DNA of 64,000 nt from Candidatus Mycoplasma mahonii (GTDB lineage: Bacteria; Bacillota_I; Bacilli_A; Mycoplasmatales; Metamycoplasmataceae). Shown here piece by piece: positions 10,843-20,856 of the stretch. Made by a program: the position numbers and the translations under genes. Where the stretch lies: contig NZ_CP114583.1 in NCBI RefSeq assembly GCF_030550815.1, positions 1 to 64,000 on the forward strand. The letters are read 5' to 3'. The notes beneath the pieces are model-generated. The model ran no database searches, was not told where the DNA came from, and saw only the letters and a program-made list of their open reading frames with translations. How positions within the stretch are numbered: position 1 is the first letter of the stretch; every line of letters begins with the position of its first letter.

Positions 10843-12063
10843 TTAGTCTATTCTTCTGGTTTTAAAGTATTCAGTTCTCAAATTAACATCGTAAGAACTA
10901 ACATATGCCCTTGGAAGAGCTTTATGAAGTTTTCTTAAGACATAATCGGATTCTCTTTTATTAACAGTTAAAACAAATATACTGGACCTACTTTTTTTTA
11001 AATTCTTTTTGATTTTATATGAGTACCATGTTCTCTTATCAATGATTGTTCCTAAAATAAGTTTCTTAACAACATCAGCTTGAGAAGTTTGAATTTCTAT
11101 TTTTGTAATTTTTGTTCTTGGTGCAATAACATTAATCAAAGTGTTTTGAAGAATGATATAAAGAGCTGAAGCGAATAGTTTTACCGATAGGAGTGCTTCT
11201 AATCAATAGATTCTGTCAATAATAATTGAGTTAAATATAATACCCGTCAAAACAATAACTACTGCAATACCCATTCCAACTTTACCTAATGATAGTTTAT
11301 ATTTTTCTGATAAATAAGTAACAATAAACTTTGAACCACCAGAAGAAGCCCCCACCACAAATGTAAGCGCAATACCAAACCCATAAATAAAGGCCCCGAT
11401 TATCCCTGCCATATATCGAGACGCATCCTTCCTAAACATATCTTGTGAAACGAGATCTCCATCTAAATTAGTTTCTCCAACTTGATAGATTGGATATACT
11501 TGAATAGCATTATGAATTATAGGCATTTGCATAATAAATGAAAATAAGGATTGTACCAAAATGAAGTACATAGTTAAAAGTGTGTATTTGAGCCCTATGT
11601 ATTTAAATCCAAAATAAGCCAAAGGAACATTAATACTAAAAAAAATGATATATCCTAATCATTGATTAGTTTCAACATATGGAACGGCATATAAAATTAT
11701 CTCTTGAATACCCCTTAACCCTCCGGAATATAATTTAGCTGGGTGAATAAATGAATCCAGCGAAAATGTTACAATTAAGGCCGCAATTGTAATAACAAAA
11801 ATTCTAAAAGCCATCGACGACCTAATCGGTGCGTACATTACGGTAGAATAATTCTTTTTAAGCGTTTTTATAGGGTTTTTTCGTGATACGGTTTTTCTTT
11901 TTTTAGAAGGTTGGCTTTTCTTAATGGAGTTCGTGGCTATTGATGTCTTTGGAGTTGAAACATTTTTTTTTGCTTTAGGTTGAGTTTTAATATTTTTTTC
12001 ATTTGTTCTGATGTTTTTAGAGATGCTTTTGGTGTGTTTGGGTGTGTTTTTGTTATTTTTCAT
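10843..12063 (-). CDS. YitT-family membrane protein (DUF161/DUF2179)
   Basis: 406-aa polytopic membrane protein. A Lys/Ser/Thr-rich cytoplasmic N-terminus of about 80 residues precedes the hydrophobic region. The motif YSGGLRGIQEIILYA and later GASSGGSKFIVTYLSEKYK followed by LSLGKVGMGI match YitT-family transporters, and the last ~95 residues fit the soluble DUF2179 domain. Function in the family is unsettled. The start ATG 12063 is chosen because TATAAT (plus 12071-12076) is 7 nt upstream. The long basic N-terminal extension is unusual. Confidence 0.85.
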
Positions 12064-12177
12064 ATCTATAATTATAAGGAAATATTGATTTTGTGATATC
12101 TTAAGATAAAAAAACAATAAAAATGGGAATTATTCAATATAGTTATTATTATTTTTCTTATGAAATATCATTAATAA

Positions 12178-13095
12178 TTACAATTTATTTTGTGCTAACT
12201 CTTCTTTTATTAATCTTAGAACATCAGTAACAACATCAAGATTTTGTTCTGAGAACCCTGCAGAATTAAAATGGCCGCCACCATGCAACATCTTGGCAAA
12301 TTTAGAAACATCAAAATTGATTTTTGATCTGATAGAACCCCTAAACATATGTTTATCTGTTTTAACCATACCAAAATAAACATCAAATCCTGACATATTC
12401 GATAACTCTCCAGTAATTAATCTAAGATAATCGTTATCAACTTCAGTTTCATCATAATATAAGTACCCCACATTATTACTAATGACCATTTTCTTCTTGA
12501 GAGATTTTGTTAACTGCATTATCTTTCTAGGAGCTTTTAATGAATTTATAATCATTTTTTTATCAACATCTAATGATTCTAGAATCTTTTTGGTCTTATC
12601 TGTAAAATTCCTTTGAGTTAGACCTTCAGTATCAGTCCAAATAGCTACAAAAATTGCAGCCCTTGTTCTTTTAGATATATCAAGGTTATTTGCTTGTGCT
12701 AAGTTATAAAGAACCTCACCAGTGGCTGGTCAATGATCTCCACCCACACCTAATAATCACTCTTCTTCTTCGTGATGGTGATCAATTTTGATGGCTTCCT
12801 TAGTTACGAGCCTTTTATCAAAAACTCGCTTCTTGTTAGAAGTATCGACCACAACAATCTGAGAATTATTAAAATACTCATCACTGACAATATCATTCTC
12901 ATCAAAAAGTGATAAGTATGCCGGTACTTTTTCACCAGATATTTTAACATCAATACCACTTGTGTTAGTTAAAATCAATTGCTTTAAAGCAACTGCGCTT
13001 CCTACCGTATCCCCATCTGCATTAATATGAGTTAAAATTGTGATTTTTTTATTTTTTATAATTGCTTTTCAAATATCTTTATATAATTGCTTCAT
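12178..13095 (-). CDS. DHH/DHHA1 phosphoesterase, NrnA-like, copy B
   Basis: 305 aa, the closest relative of copy A: NADGDTVGSA, VKISGEKVPA, VVVDTSN, KIDHHHEEEEW, GGDHWPATGEVLY, WTDTEGLTQRN and the C-terminal HGGGHFNSAGF all align with it. It likely hydrolyses nanoRNA or related phosphodiesters with Mn2+. Motif I begins with Asn rather than Asp, which may change metal binding or specificity. TATAAT (plus 13102-13107) is 6 nt before ATG 13095. It lies inside the block bounded by the inverted repeats. Confidence 0.87.
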
Positions 13096-13138
13096 GTCAA
13101 AATTATAAAAGAAAATTCATGATAATATGGATTTTCAA

Positions 13139-14060
13139 TTATTTGATTATTTCTTCAACACATTTTTTAATTTTGCTCTCATCATGACGAACAGTGTCTT
13201 TGTTGACTTCAGTTAATAAATCAAATAATTTAAAAGTAGTTAAGTCATTTTTGATTAATTCTTGATTTGTGTCAATATATGATTTAAGTGTGGCTTTTGT
13301 GATTTTTGTATTGGACACAATCACTTCATCAGTAATCCCTTTAAAGGTGTGTTATTCAATTGCTTTGATGTGATCACTTAGAGTCATATTGTCTGTTTCA
13401 CCATGTTGGGTAAAGGCATTAGCAAAATAGATTATTTTAGCATTTGTGCTTTTAAGAGCTAACTTTATTTTAGGATAAATTAAATTAGCAATTAAAGATG
13501 TGTATAAAGAACCAATACCCAAGATAATATAATCGGCATTCTTAATGGCACCAACTGTCCTTAATGTTGCCACACCATTTTTGTAAAAAACTCTTTTAAT
13601 TGGTTGTTTTGAATGTCCAATTTTAGCTTCACCTTCAACAATACTTCCGTCGGACAGTTCAGCATGCAGATGATTAAAAGTATTGGATACTGGCAAAACA
13701 GTCCCAAGGACATTTAACATTTTAGTTGTTCTTTCAATCCCTTTTGAAAAATCTTTTTCCATTAATATTTGTGAAGCAATAATTAAATTACCAATAGCAT
13801 GTCCATCAAGATCTGTCCCAGTTCCGGAGATACGATATTCCATTGATTTTTCTAATAATTCTCTGTCTCTACTTAAAGATGCAATCACCCTTCTTAAATA
13901 ACCAATGGCCGGTATATCAAAGTGGGAAGATAAAACCCCTGTTGATCCACCTGAATCAGTAATAGTGACTATAGCAGCAATATCAATATCATTAATATTT
14001 CACACCTCGAAGAAGTGTTGGCAGCCCTGTTCCACCACCCAAAATAACTAATTTTTTCAT
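13139..14060 (-). pseudogene. yvcK: YvcK/CofD-like protein gene, broken
   Basis: The frame from ATG 14060 encodes KLVILGGGTGLPTLLRGV and then stops at once. One base away the frame continues as INDIDIAAIVTITDSGGSTG, with GYLRRVIASLS, GTDLDGHAIGNLIIAS and ADYIILGIGSLYTSLIANL, all YvcK hallmarks. Removing one A of the AAA near 13999 restores the frame. A second lesion, an in-frame TAA at 13352-13354, interrupts DHIKAIE-HTFKGITDEVIV about 70 codons before the natural end. YvcK binds UDP-sugars and affects carbon metabolism and cell shape in Firmicutes. A -10 box (plus 14067-14072) is still present 6 nt upstream, so decay looks recent, unless these are sequence errors. Confidence 0.82.
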
Positions 14061-14162
14061 AACATAATTATAAGATAAAGCATTTATTTTTACTCATGTT
14101 TTCATTTGTCTACTAAATATGTTTATTCAAAATATTGAATATAAAAATAGATTACATGATTT

Positions 14163-15077
14163 TTAAGACTCTTTAATTGGTTCTGTTTGAATGGTCTTGA
14201 AGTCATAAACAACCTTATTAACTTTCTTGTGTCCGCCTTTAAGGTATCATTTGATAAATTTGGCAACACCTCCGTCTTTATTTGAATGTTTTGTGATAAC
14301 ATTTGCGAATGTTTTTACATTATCTGAAGCATTGTTCATAGCCACACCAACTCCTGCTGTTTTTAACATTTCGACATCGTTAAATCCATCACCAAATGCC
14401 ACAACATCTTTCATTTTAATATCATAGTATCTAGCCATTTTAATTAAAGCCATATCTTTCCTAGCACTTTTATTGGTAAATTCCAAAATTGGTTCTCTTC
14501 CCTCTCCGGTGTCCCAATAGGAGAAACTGACTTCATCTCCATATAAACCATGAAAATATTTTTTAATGTGATCCATATCTTTTGCATATTTTGTTTTAAC
14601 TTCAATAAGAACACCCGAAGGTTCTCTCACAACATTTTCTCATTTAATAGGAGAAAATAATTCCCCTGTTCCATCACCTTTTATAAATGTTTGGGTAAAA
14701 AAATCAACCGTATTATTTTGGATATGAGTTTCATTGGTTATTTCAATAGCAATGTTTTTTGCAATCTTTAAAATTTCTAGTGAAGAAATAATTTTCATAA
14801 CGGTTGTAGCTTTCATGGTTCTAATAATCGGTAAAAAGTCATAGTCTGTTGGATTATGAATATGCCCACCATTATAATTAGCAACTAGAGTATTGAGGTC
14901 TAATTTTTTATAAATATCTTTAGTTGCCTTTCATGGACGACCAGTCAAAATACAAACAACATGCCCTTGCTCTCTAATATTTTTAATTATGTTAATTGTA
15001 TTTTCAGGTATTTTGCCAAACTGTGAGTTTGATAATAATGTGCCATCTAAGTCAAATGCAAATAATTTTTTATTCAT
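14163..15077 (-). CDS. Cof-type HAD-superfamily phosphatase
   Basis: 304-aa HAD IIB hydrolase, dephosphorylating small metabolites such as sugar phosphates or flavin/pyridoxal phosphates. Motif I is FAFDLDGTLL (nucleophile and general-acid Asp). ILTGRPWKAT supplies motif II, a conserved Lys lies before the cap region, and VVAFGDGFNDVEML is motif IV with GVAMNNASDNVK behind it. The ATG at 15077 overlaps the stop of the upstream DHH gene (ATGAATAA), suggesting translational coupling. The substrate is not predictable. Confidence 0.92.
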
Positions 15078-16050
15078 AATTTGGCTCATCAACCATTTCT
15101 TTCACATTAATTAAGTCATCTATCACACTATGAACTTCATCTAAGTTCTTAACTTTAGCTCCACATGCTTTGAAGTGACCACCACCACCTCATTTTGTTG
15201 CCACTGGGGAAATCTTGGGACCAGATGACCTCATGTGACATCCATAAAACATTTTTCCATCTTCTTCTTCAGGAAGGAAAAATGCCCAAATATTACTTCC
15301 TTCAATGTTGCCAATGGTATTTATTTTTATCTTTAAGTTAAATAACCCATACTTAACAACAGTTTTCTTAGAGAAAATGATGTATGCCACATTTTCTTTA
15401 TACTTAATGTTGTTTAAAATATATCCATGCATATCTAAATCAGCCTTTGTCCTATTGGCCATTAGCCTATTTAAATCATTCATTTTCTTATTGGAAATAT
15501 TCTCTAGTAGTTCGGAGGTGAATTGAAGAGGCATCGGGTTTGCGGCTGAGTACTTGAAAAAACCAGTATCAGTTAAAATCCCAATCATTAGAAATAAGGA
15601 AGTGCCTTCGGAAAACTTAATTTCAAACTCCTTGGCTATTTGGTATGCCTGCATTGCTGAAGCGGGGCAAGTTGGCTCATGTCAAAAAATCGTTGATTTT
15701 AAATCCGTTACATTTTGATGGTGATCAAAACAAATAATTTCTTTTGTTTTTAATAATTGATCTATGTTAAGGATTCTAGCGCTAACAGAAACATCTCCAA
15801 CAATTCCTAAATAAGAATCATCTACTTCAGTTTTAAACATTTTTTTATCAAATTCTAAAAATTTAAAATTTTCCTTAAGATATTCATAATCTGCAACAAC
15901 AACCACTTCTTTTTTTGGGTATGCTTCTTTAATGGCCATGCCAAGACCAATAGAAGAAGAGATTGAATCTCCATCTGGCTGGATGTGTTGAAATAAAGCT
16001 ATTTTGTTATTTTCTTTAATTTTGTTAAAAATTTCTTTTTTATAATTCAT
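15070..16050 (-). CDS. DHH/DHHA1 phosphoesterase, NrnA-like, copy C
   Basis: 326 aa, the most divergent of the three copies. Motifs: QHIQPDGDSISSSIGLGMA, CFDHHQNVTD, GILTDTGFFKYS and WGGGGHFKACGAKVKN. This is closer to the classical NrnA/MgpA pattern (DGDS, DTG) than copies A and B. It likely hydrolyses nanoRNA or pApA. TATAAT (plus 16058-16063) is 7 nt before the ATG, without SD. It is first in a two-gene unit with the HAD phosphatase. Confidence 0.9.
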
Positions 16051-16665
16051 AATAGAAATTATAAAGAAAAAAGATTGTTTTAAATAGACCGATTAATGTG
16101 ATTAATAATAAGTGACACGAAATGTGGTAAAAATAGAAAAACATATAACAAAATGCTTTTAATAATGAATTTATGAAAAGAATATTCAAATGATCGGCAA
16201 AGAAACTAATAACATATAAAAATGGTCATATTTCGATACATAATGAAAAATAATATATCGCCTCACAAAGTTGCTGAATACAAAAAATATAAAGTAGCTA
16301 AGAATTTATAGTTTCACACACAATATTTTTAATTAAACATGTTTTTTATAGTTTGTTTAAAAATTTTACCAATCTCAAGTTAGTTTGAGATATTTTGTTT
16401 AGGGATAAGTGTGTCTAATTTTCAGTAATGAAAAAAAATCCACTTATCCCTGAACAAAACAATCTTTCCTTAAAATTTAATGAAAAAACAAATCGAACAA
16501 GGGTTAATAAAATATATTTTTATTTAACACTTGAGTATTCAAAAATTATTAATTTGTTTGGAAAAAAGTATAACAATTATAAGATTAACCATATAACTCC
16601 ATATCCAAAGAAAAGATTCATCCATACTTAATGAGTGGATAAAAGGTTAAAAGAAACATAAATCT
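16051..16665. other. 615-bp intergenic region without a convincing gene
   Basis: AT-rich spacer inside the repeat-bounded block. It holds a 19-bp inverted repeat (16393-16459) and short segments shared with other spacers: 16197-16218 resembles 60588-60609, and 16263-16286 resembles 46731-46754, with two mismatches each. A 67-codon plus-strand frame at 16428-16631 begins inside the hairpin, has no SD and no recognisable motif. Confidence 0.6.
16393..16459. repeat. 19-bp inverted repeat in spacer
   Basis: 16393-16411 (TTTTGTTTAGGGATAAGTG) is the reverse complement of 16441-16459 apart from one T/C change, with a 29-nt loop. It is not followed by a T-run on either strand, so it is more likely a protein-binding or mobile-element-related site than a terminator. 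Confidence 0.6.
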
Positions 16666-16887
16666 TCATAAATTCCTAATGAATTCTTTATCAATAAAAA
16701 ATATTTATACATGTACTATCAATTTTAAAAGATATTTGTACAATGGTAAGTCAACTTTTTTATAGGTAAAATTGATTTTATTAACATTAAATTTAACAAT
16801 GTGTTATTTTTATAAAATAATTTAAAAATAGTTTGTATAATGCAAATGTAGGGAATACTGCAGAGAAATAGAGAATTTTAAAAGGAG
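16666..16887 (+). repeat. 222-bp inverted repeat, right copy (promoter/leader)
   Basis: Plus-strand copy of the element at 10539-10760 (2 differences in 222 bp). It ends at the SD AAAGGAG of the EndA-like lipoprotein, after which the sequences diverge completely. Confidence 0.95.
16836..16841 (+). promoter_or_regulatory. -10 box of the EndA-like lipoprotein gene
   Basis: TATAAT in the context GTTTGTATAATGCAAATG, same position relative to the SD as in the left repeat copy. The two genes are therefore expected to share promoter strength and regulation. Confidence 0.6.
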
Positions 16888-16891
16888 AAAA

Positions 16892-18793
16892 ATGAAGAAA
16901 AAAATATTGCTAGGACTCGGATTCTCACTTGTGCCTCTTTTGCCAATTACAGCAGTAGTTGCATGTGGAAGTGTAATCAACAAAGAAACAGATGAGCAAA
17001 AAATTGCAGCTGGTGAAACTAAATTAACAAAGGAATTAGGTGTTTTATCAACCCTTACTTTAGAAAAGTTGATTAGTGCACTACATACCTTGAAAATACC
17101 ATTTGATGTTATGCATGGAACAACATTAAAAGGTGGTGGCAACATTGGTAACAAATATCATGATATGGACCGTATACTAAAACACTTAAAAACATTAATT
17201 GGTCCAATTAAAATCGCGGATATAGTTAGACCATTCACAACAGGTGAACAACCAAATGATGAAAAATTTCACATAGCCACTATAATCACAACTATTCTGA
17301 AAAAGGCTTTTGGTGTAGGAAAAAGCATAACAAATACTCAAACAGATAAAACATTAATTCCTAGAGGAGCAACTCTTGCAACCACTGATAAATTTAATTA
17401 TTCATTTATCCATAATAATCAATTACTGCAAAATGACAAGTTTTGAACTTTACCAAGTACAACATATACAGATAATGTAACGGGGGGTACTCCAAGTGGA
17501 TATTATTCCAAAGCTGTAGAGGCTATTACTAAAGATACAAAGCATATTTATCCACAAATGACTTTTGAAAACTGATATAACACATATGATAGTTCAATTG
17601 AAGATATTCAAAATGATGCAAATCATACATATGCATCTACAGCACCAAAAGATTACTCAGCAAATGGTTCACAATACAATATGTATAAAACAGATAGTGA
17701 TTTACCTGAATCCGGTTCTTTGCTAAAAACTGGTAATAATAATAATCCTTACAATGCCCTATATAGTGGCGCAGGATTTGCATATCCATCTAAAACATTC
17801 AACTTACTAACAGCAGCAACACCAAATGGACAATATATTCCAAACCAATTAGCAAGTAATGGATGAGAACATATGACGCCTCAGTCAAAAATTAAATCAG
17901 TTTTAGGCGAAGGAAGCGCTTTATCTAAATTAGCCAGAGCTGACTTACATAATTTAAGACCATCGATTCAAGGTGATTTTAATGCACCAAGAAATAATTA
18001 TATGTATGGAATGGTTACTGGTGATGGTTGAAAAAATGGAGTAGACTTTGAAATAACAAGCACTACTGATGTGGAAAATGGATCGCTTAAAGTTGTTGAA
18101 CCAAGAATAAACGTTAGAGGTGATGTCGCCCGTGCTAGTCTTTATATGCATGATAGATACCATATCACTTTTGATAAAGGTTTCTATAAATTAATGATCT
18201 TATGGGCTGCTATGGACCCTGTAACACCTCAAGAAATAGCAATTGATACTGCTATTAAAACAAAAATGGGGTTTAGTAATGATTATATTACTGGTAAAAA
18301 ACAACTTCCTGTTGTTCCGGAAATAAAAAATTTACTAAATGATAATATGGTTGTTGCAGAATATACATCAATTTCCGTTGGGGATACATACCTATCTGGA
18401 AATCCAATTGAAGCAAACACGGCTATAGTAAACACGAGTCCAGAAAAAAGTACAAATCAAGTTCAAGAACTAAGCTGAACTGTGAATAACCCAGATATGC
18501 ACACGTTTACATTGGGAGAAAAACCAAGTGGACTATTTCAAGATTCAGAATTGATTGCTAATAATTTTTATCTAAGAATTCAAAAATTAGATAATACATA
18601 TCAATATTTGATTGTTACAGATTTTCAGACTAAAGCAATTGTTACCAAAGCTCTTGATGGATCAATTAATATGTTCAAAATATCAATCAATGGAACAATT
18701 GATGGTGCAAAAGCTCTTGGAATGGGTGCAGGAAAAAGTCCTAGTTATAATTCAATGGATCTAATTCAAGAAGTGTTAATGATTAAAAACTAA
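16892..18793 (+). CDS. Surface lipoprotein with endonuclease I (EndA/NucM-like) domain
   Basis: 633-aa prolipoprotein: a basic start, hydrophobic core and lipobox AVVAC (Cys25), so it is membrane-anchored and faces outside. The middle part resembles bacterial endonuclease I (beta-beta-alpha-metal fold): ADLHNLRPSIQGDFNAPRNN with the putative catalytic His353, then RGDVARASLYM (409-419) with the metal-binding region, and LMILWAAMDPVTPQE. The ~330 residues before the nuclease core and ~150 after it are unassigned. It probably degrades host nucleic acids to supply nucleotides. SD AAAGGAG lies 4 nt before the ATG. It is convergent with an ABC operon that also contains a nuclease. Confidence 0.8.
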
Positions 18794-18833
18794 AATATAT
18801 TATTAATTAGTTTAAGAAAATAAGTGCTATATT

Positions 18834-18898
18834 AAGTTAGGATATAAAATTAAGACACGACTCTAGAAGGGTTATGTCTTAATTTTATATTCTAACTT
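18834..18898. terminator. Long hairpin between convergent nuclease and ABC operon
   Basis: Arms of about 28 nt starting AAGTTAG at 18834 and ending CTAACTT at 18898, with three internal mismatches and a loop around TCTAGAAGG. Its place between two convergent stop codons fits a bidirectional terminator. Confidence 0.75.
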
Positions 18899-18944
18899 AC
18901 TAGATTTAATCTATACTATTGAAATATTAATTTTGATAAATAAA

Positions 18945-19898
18945 TTATCCTTTAATTGCTGAACCTTGTCGAGAGATTGCTTTCATAATTCTGCGCCTCA
19001 TAGCGAAGTAAACAATGAACATTGGTAGAATTGCAAGCACAGCCCCAGCAAGTCTAACTTGAGTTAGCAATCTTGTTTGTGCTGGATCTGGATCTTTACC
19101 AATTGTAAATTGCCATGTAGACATAACTTGTGTACCTGAACCATCATTTAGAAGAAGACTAGGTCACATATACGAATTCCATGCTGCAAAAGCAGTTAAG
19201 ATTCCCACGGTTCATATTGTTGGAGTAACCATTGGGACTGCAACTCTAAAAAAATATGTTAATCCTCCTGCACCATCCACCATAGCGGCTTCTTTGGTTC
19301 TAAGCGGAATTGCACTAAAGGCATTCTTAAACATTAGGGCTGAAAATACTGAAGCAACAAATGGAAAGGCAAGGGCGGCAATTAACATTGATCCATCTCT
19401 CATTTTTAAGTCTGTAACCATTTTAAACTGTCCTGATAATATTGCAACTTCAGGCAACATTAATAATGATAATAAGAAGTATCATAATAGATTTTTACCT
19501 TTTCATTTGCTAAATGCAAATGCATAACCCATCATTAATGTGATAAATATTTTGGCTACAATTGACAATAAAGTAACAATGAATGTTAACCACATTGCAT
19601 CTCAATACCCCGCTTGGAAAGCTGCTGTATAATTGCTCCATTGCAACTTATCTGGTCAAAGATGAATGTCTTGTTTATCAGATATTTCTGCATAAGTCAT
19701 TAAAGACCCCGAAATCATATAGAAAAATGGAAATAATACAATTGTTCCGATTCCTCCCAATATTATTATTTTAAATAATAAGCTAAGAACAGAAAGTGAA
19801 AGTGATGATTTTCCAGCTTGTTTCGAAACTTTTTCTGACTGCTTTTTTATAAAGAAATTATTTCTTAAATTGTTGATTTTTAATTTTAAATGATACAC
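18945..19898 (-). CDS. Sugar-type ABC transporter permease (MalG/UgpE-like)
   Basis: 317-aa permease with six expected membrane segments and the EAA loop EAAMVDGAGGLTYFFRVAVP before the last helices, ending in FAMRRRIMKAISRQGSAIKG as in UgpE/MalG proteins. It starts with GTG at 19898 behind SD AGGAGAGAAAC, located inside the end of the other permease gene (41-nt overlap). This is the last gene of the importer operon and is homologous by order and type to M. genitalium MG189. Confidence 0.92.
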
Positions 19899-20856
19899 GT
19901 TTCTCTCCTATTCATAATGCTGATTTTACAAGTAATTTCATTGATGATTTAACAAAAATAGAGAATGAAATAGCTATTATTACCAAAAATACCGATGCAG
20001 CTCCCGCTCTTTTCAGTTCTGAAACGGAAACAAATTTAAATACATATAGCAATAATGACATCCCTCCGTTTGTTTGTGCAATAGCAGGATCATTATTAAA
20101 CAACGCTAATGGGAAGACCTTGATAGAGCCAATAATTCCCATAGTTATAAGGAAATTTGTTGTTCTTGAAATTGATGGTAATGTTATTTGAAGGAATTGT
20201 TTTATTGGGCCAGCACCATCGATTGCTGCGGCTTTGTAATGATCTTTTTCAACACCCAACATAGCTGTTGTAAATATCAAAATATTAAATGCAAGACCCT
20301 TCCATACACCCATGGTTACCATAACATAAAGCGCACCATGACCCTCTGTATCATTAAGGTACAGCTTATGAGTATTAAACATTTTATTCATTAAGCCTGA
20401 ATCATAATCAAATATAAATACAAAAAATAATGATATAGAAATAGCTGAGGTTACATACGGAAGAAAGAACACCGTCTGAAAAAATCCGCTCATCCTTTTT
20501 CGCAATAGCGAAGAAATAGCGGATGCTACAACTGCTGAAATTATTAAAACTAATGGAACTGTAATGATTGCATAAATTAGTGAGTTTTTAATAGCACTAC
20601 CAAATACTTCATCTTCAATAATATACCTAAATGTATCTAATGACCATTTGGTACCAACCATGCTATATGGATCAACACGAGCTTGAAATGCATCCTTTGA
20701 AGTGTTAAAAAAGGTGATGATTGTGAATATAGTTAAAATAGTAAAAGCTGGAAGCAATAATAATAGCGGGATTCATAATTTGGTTCTTTTATTGACTCTT
20801 AATAAATCAACATCTTTTGTCCTTGCCCCTCTAGAGAGTTTTTGTTTAAGAAACAT
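19858..20856 (-). CDS. Sugar-type ABC transporter permease (MalF/UgpA-like)
   Basis: 332-aa permease with six predicted membrane helices. The EAA loop is [36 protein letters not shown] precedes the last helix. The ATG at 20856 overlaps the stop of the ATPase (ATGTTTCTTAA). It is the counterpart of MG188 in the MG185-189 gene set and forms the heterodimeric channel with the following permease. Confidence 0.92.

Noticed and set aside
13139-13324. Separate small gene downstream of yvcK
   Set aside because: It is in the same frame as the upstream yvcK fragment and continues its conserved C-terminal region; only the in-frame TAA separates them.
16428-16631. 67-codon plus-strand frame in the spacer before the EndA-like gene
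   Set aside because: It starts inside the right half of an inverted repeat region, has no SD or nearby -10 at the usual distance, and its Lys/Asn/Ile content is what random AT-rich DNA gives.
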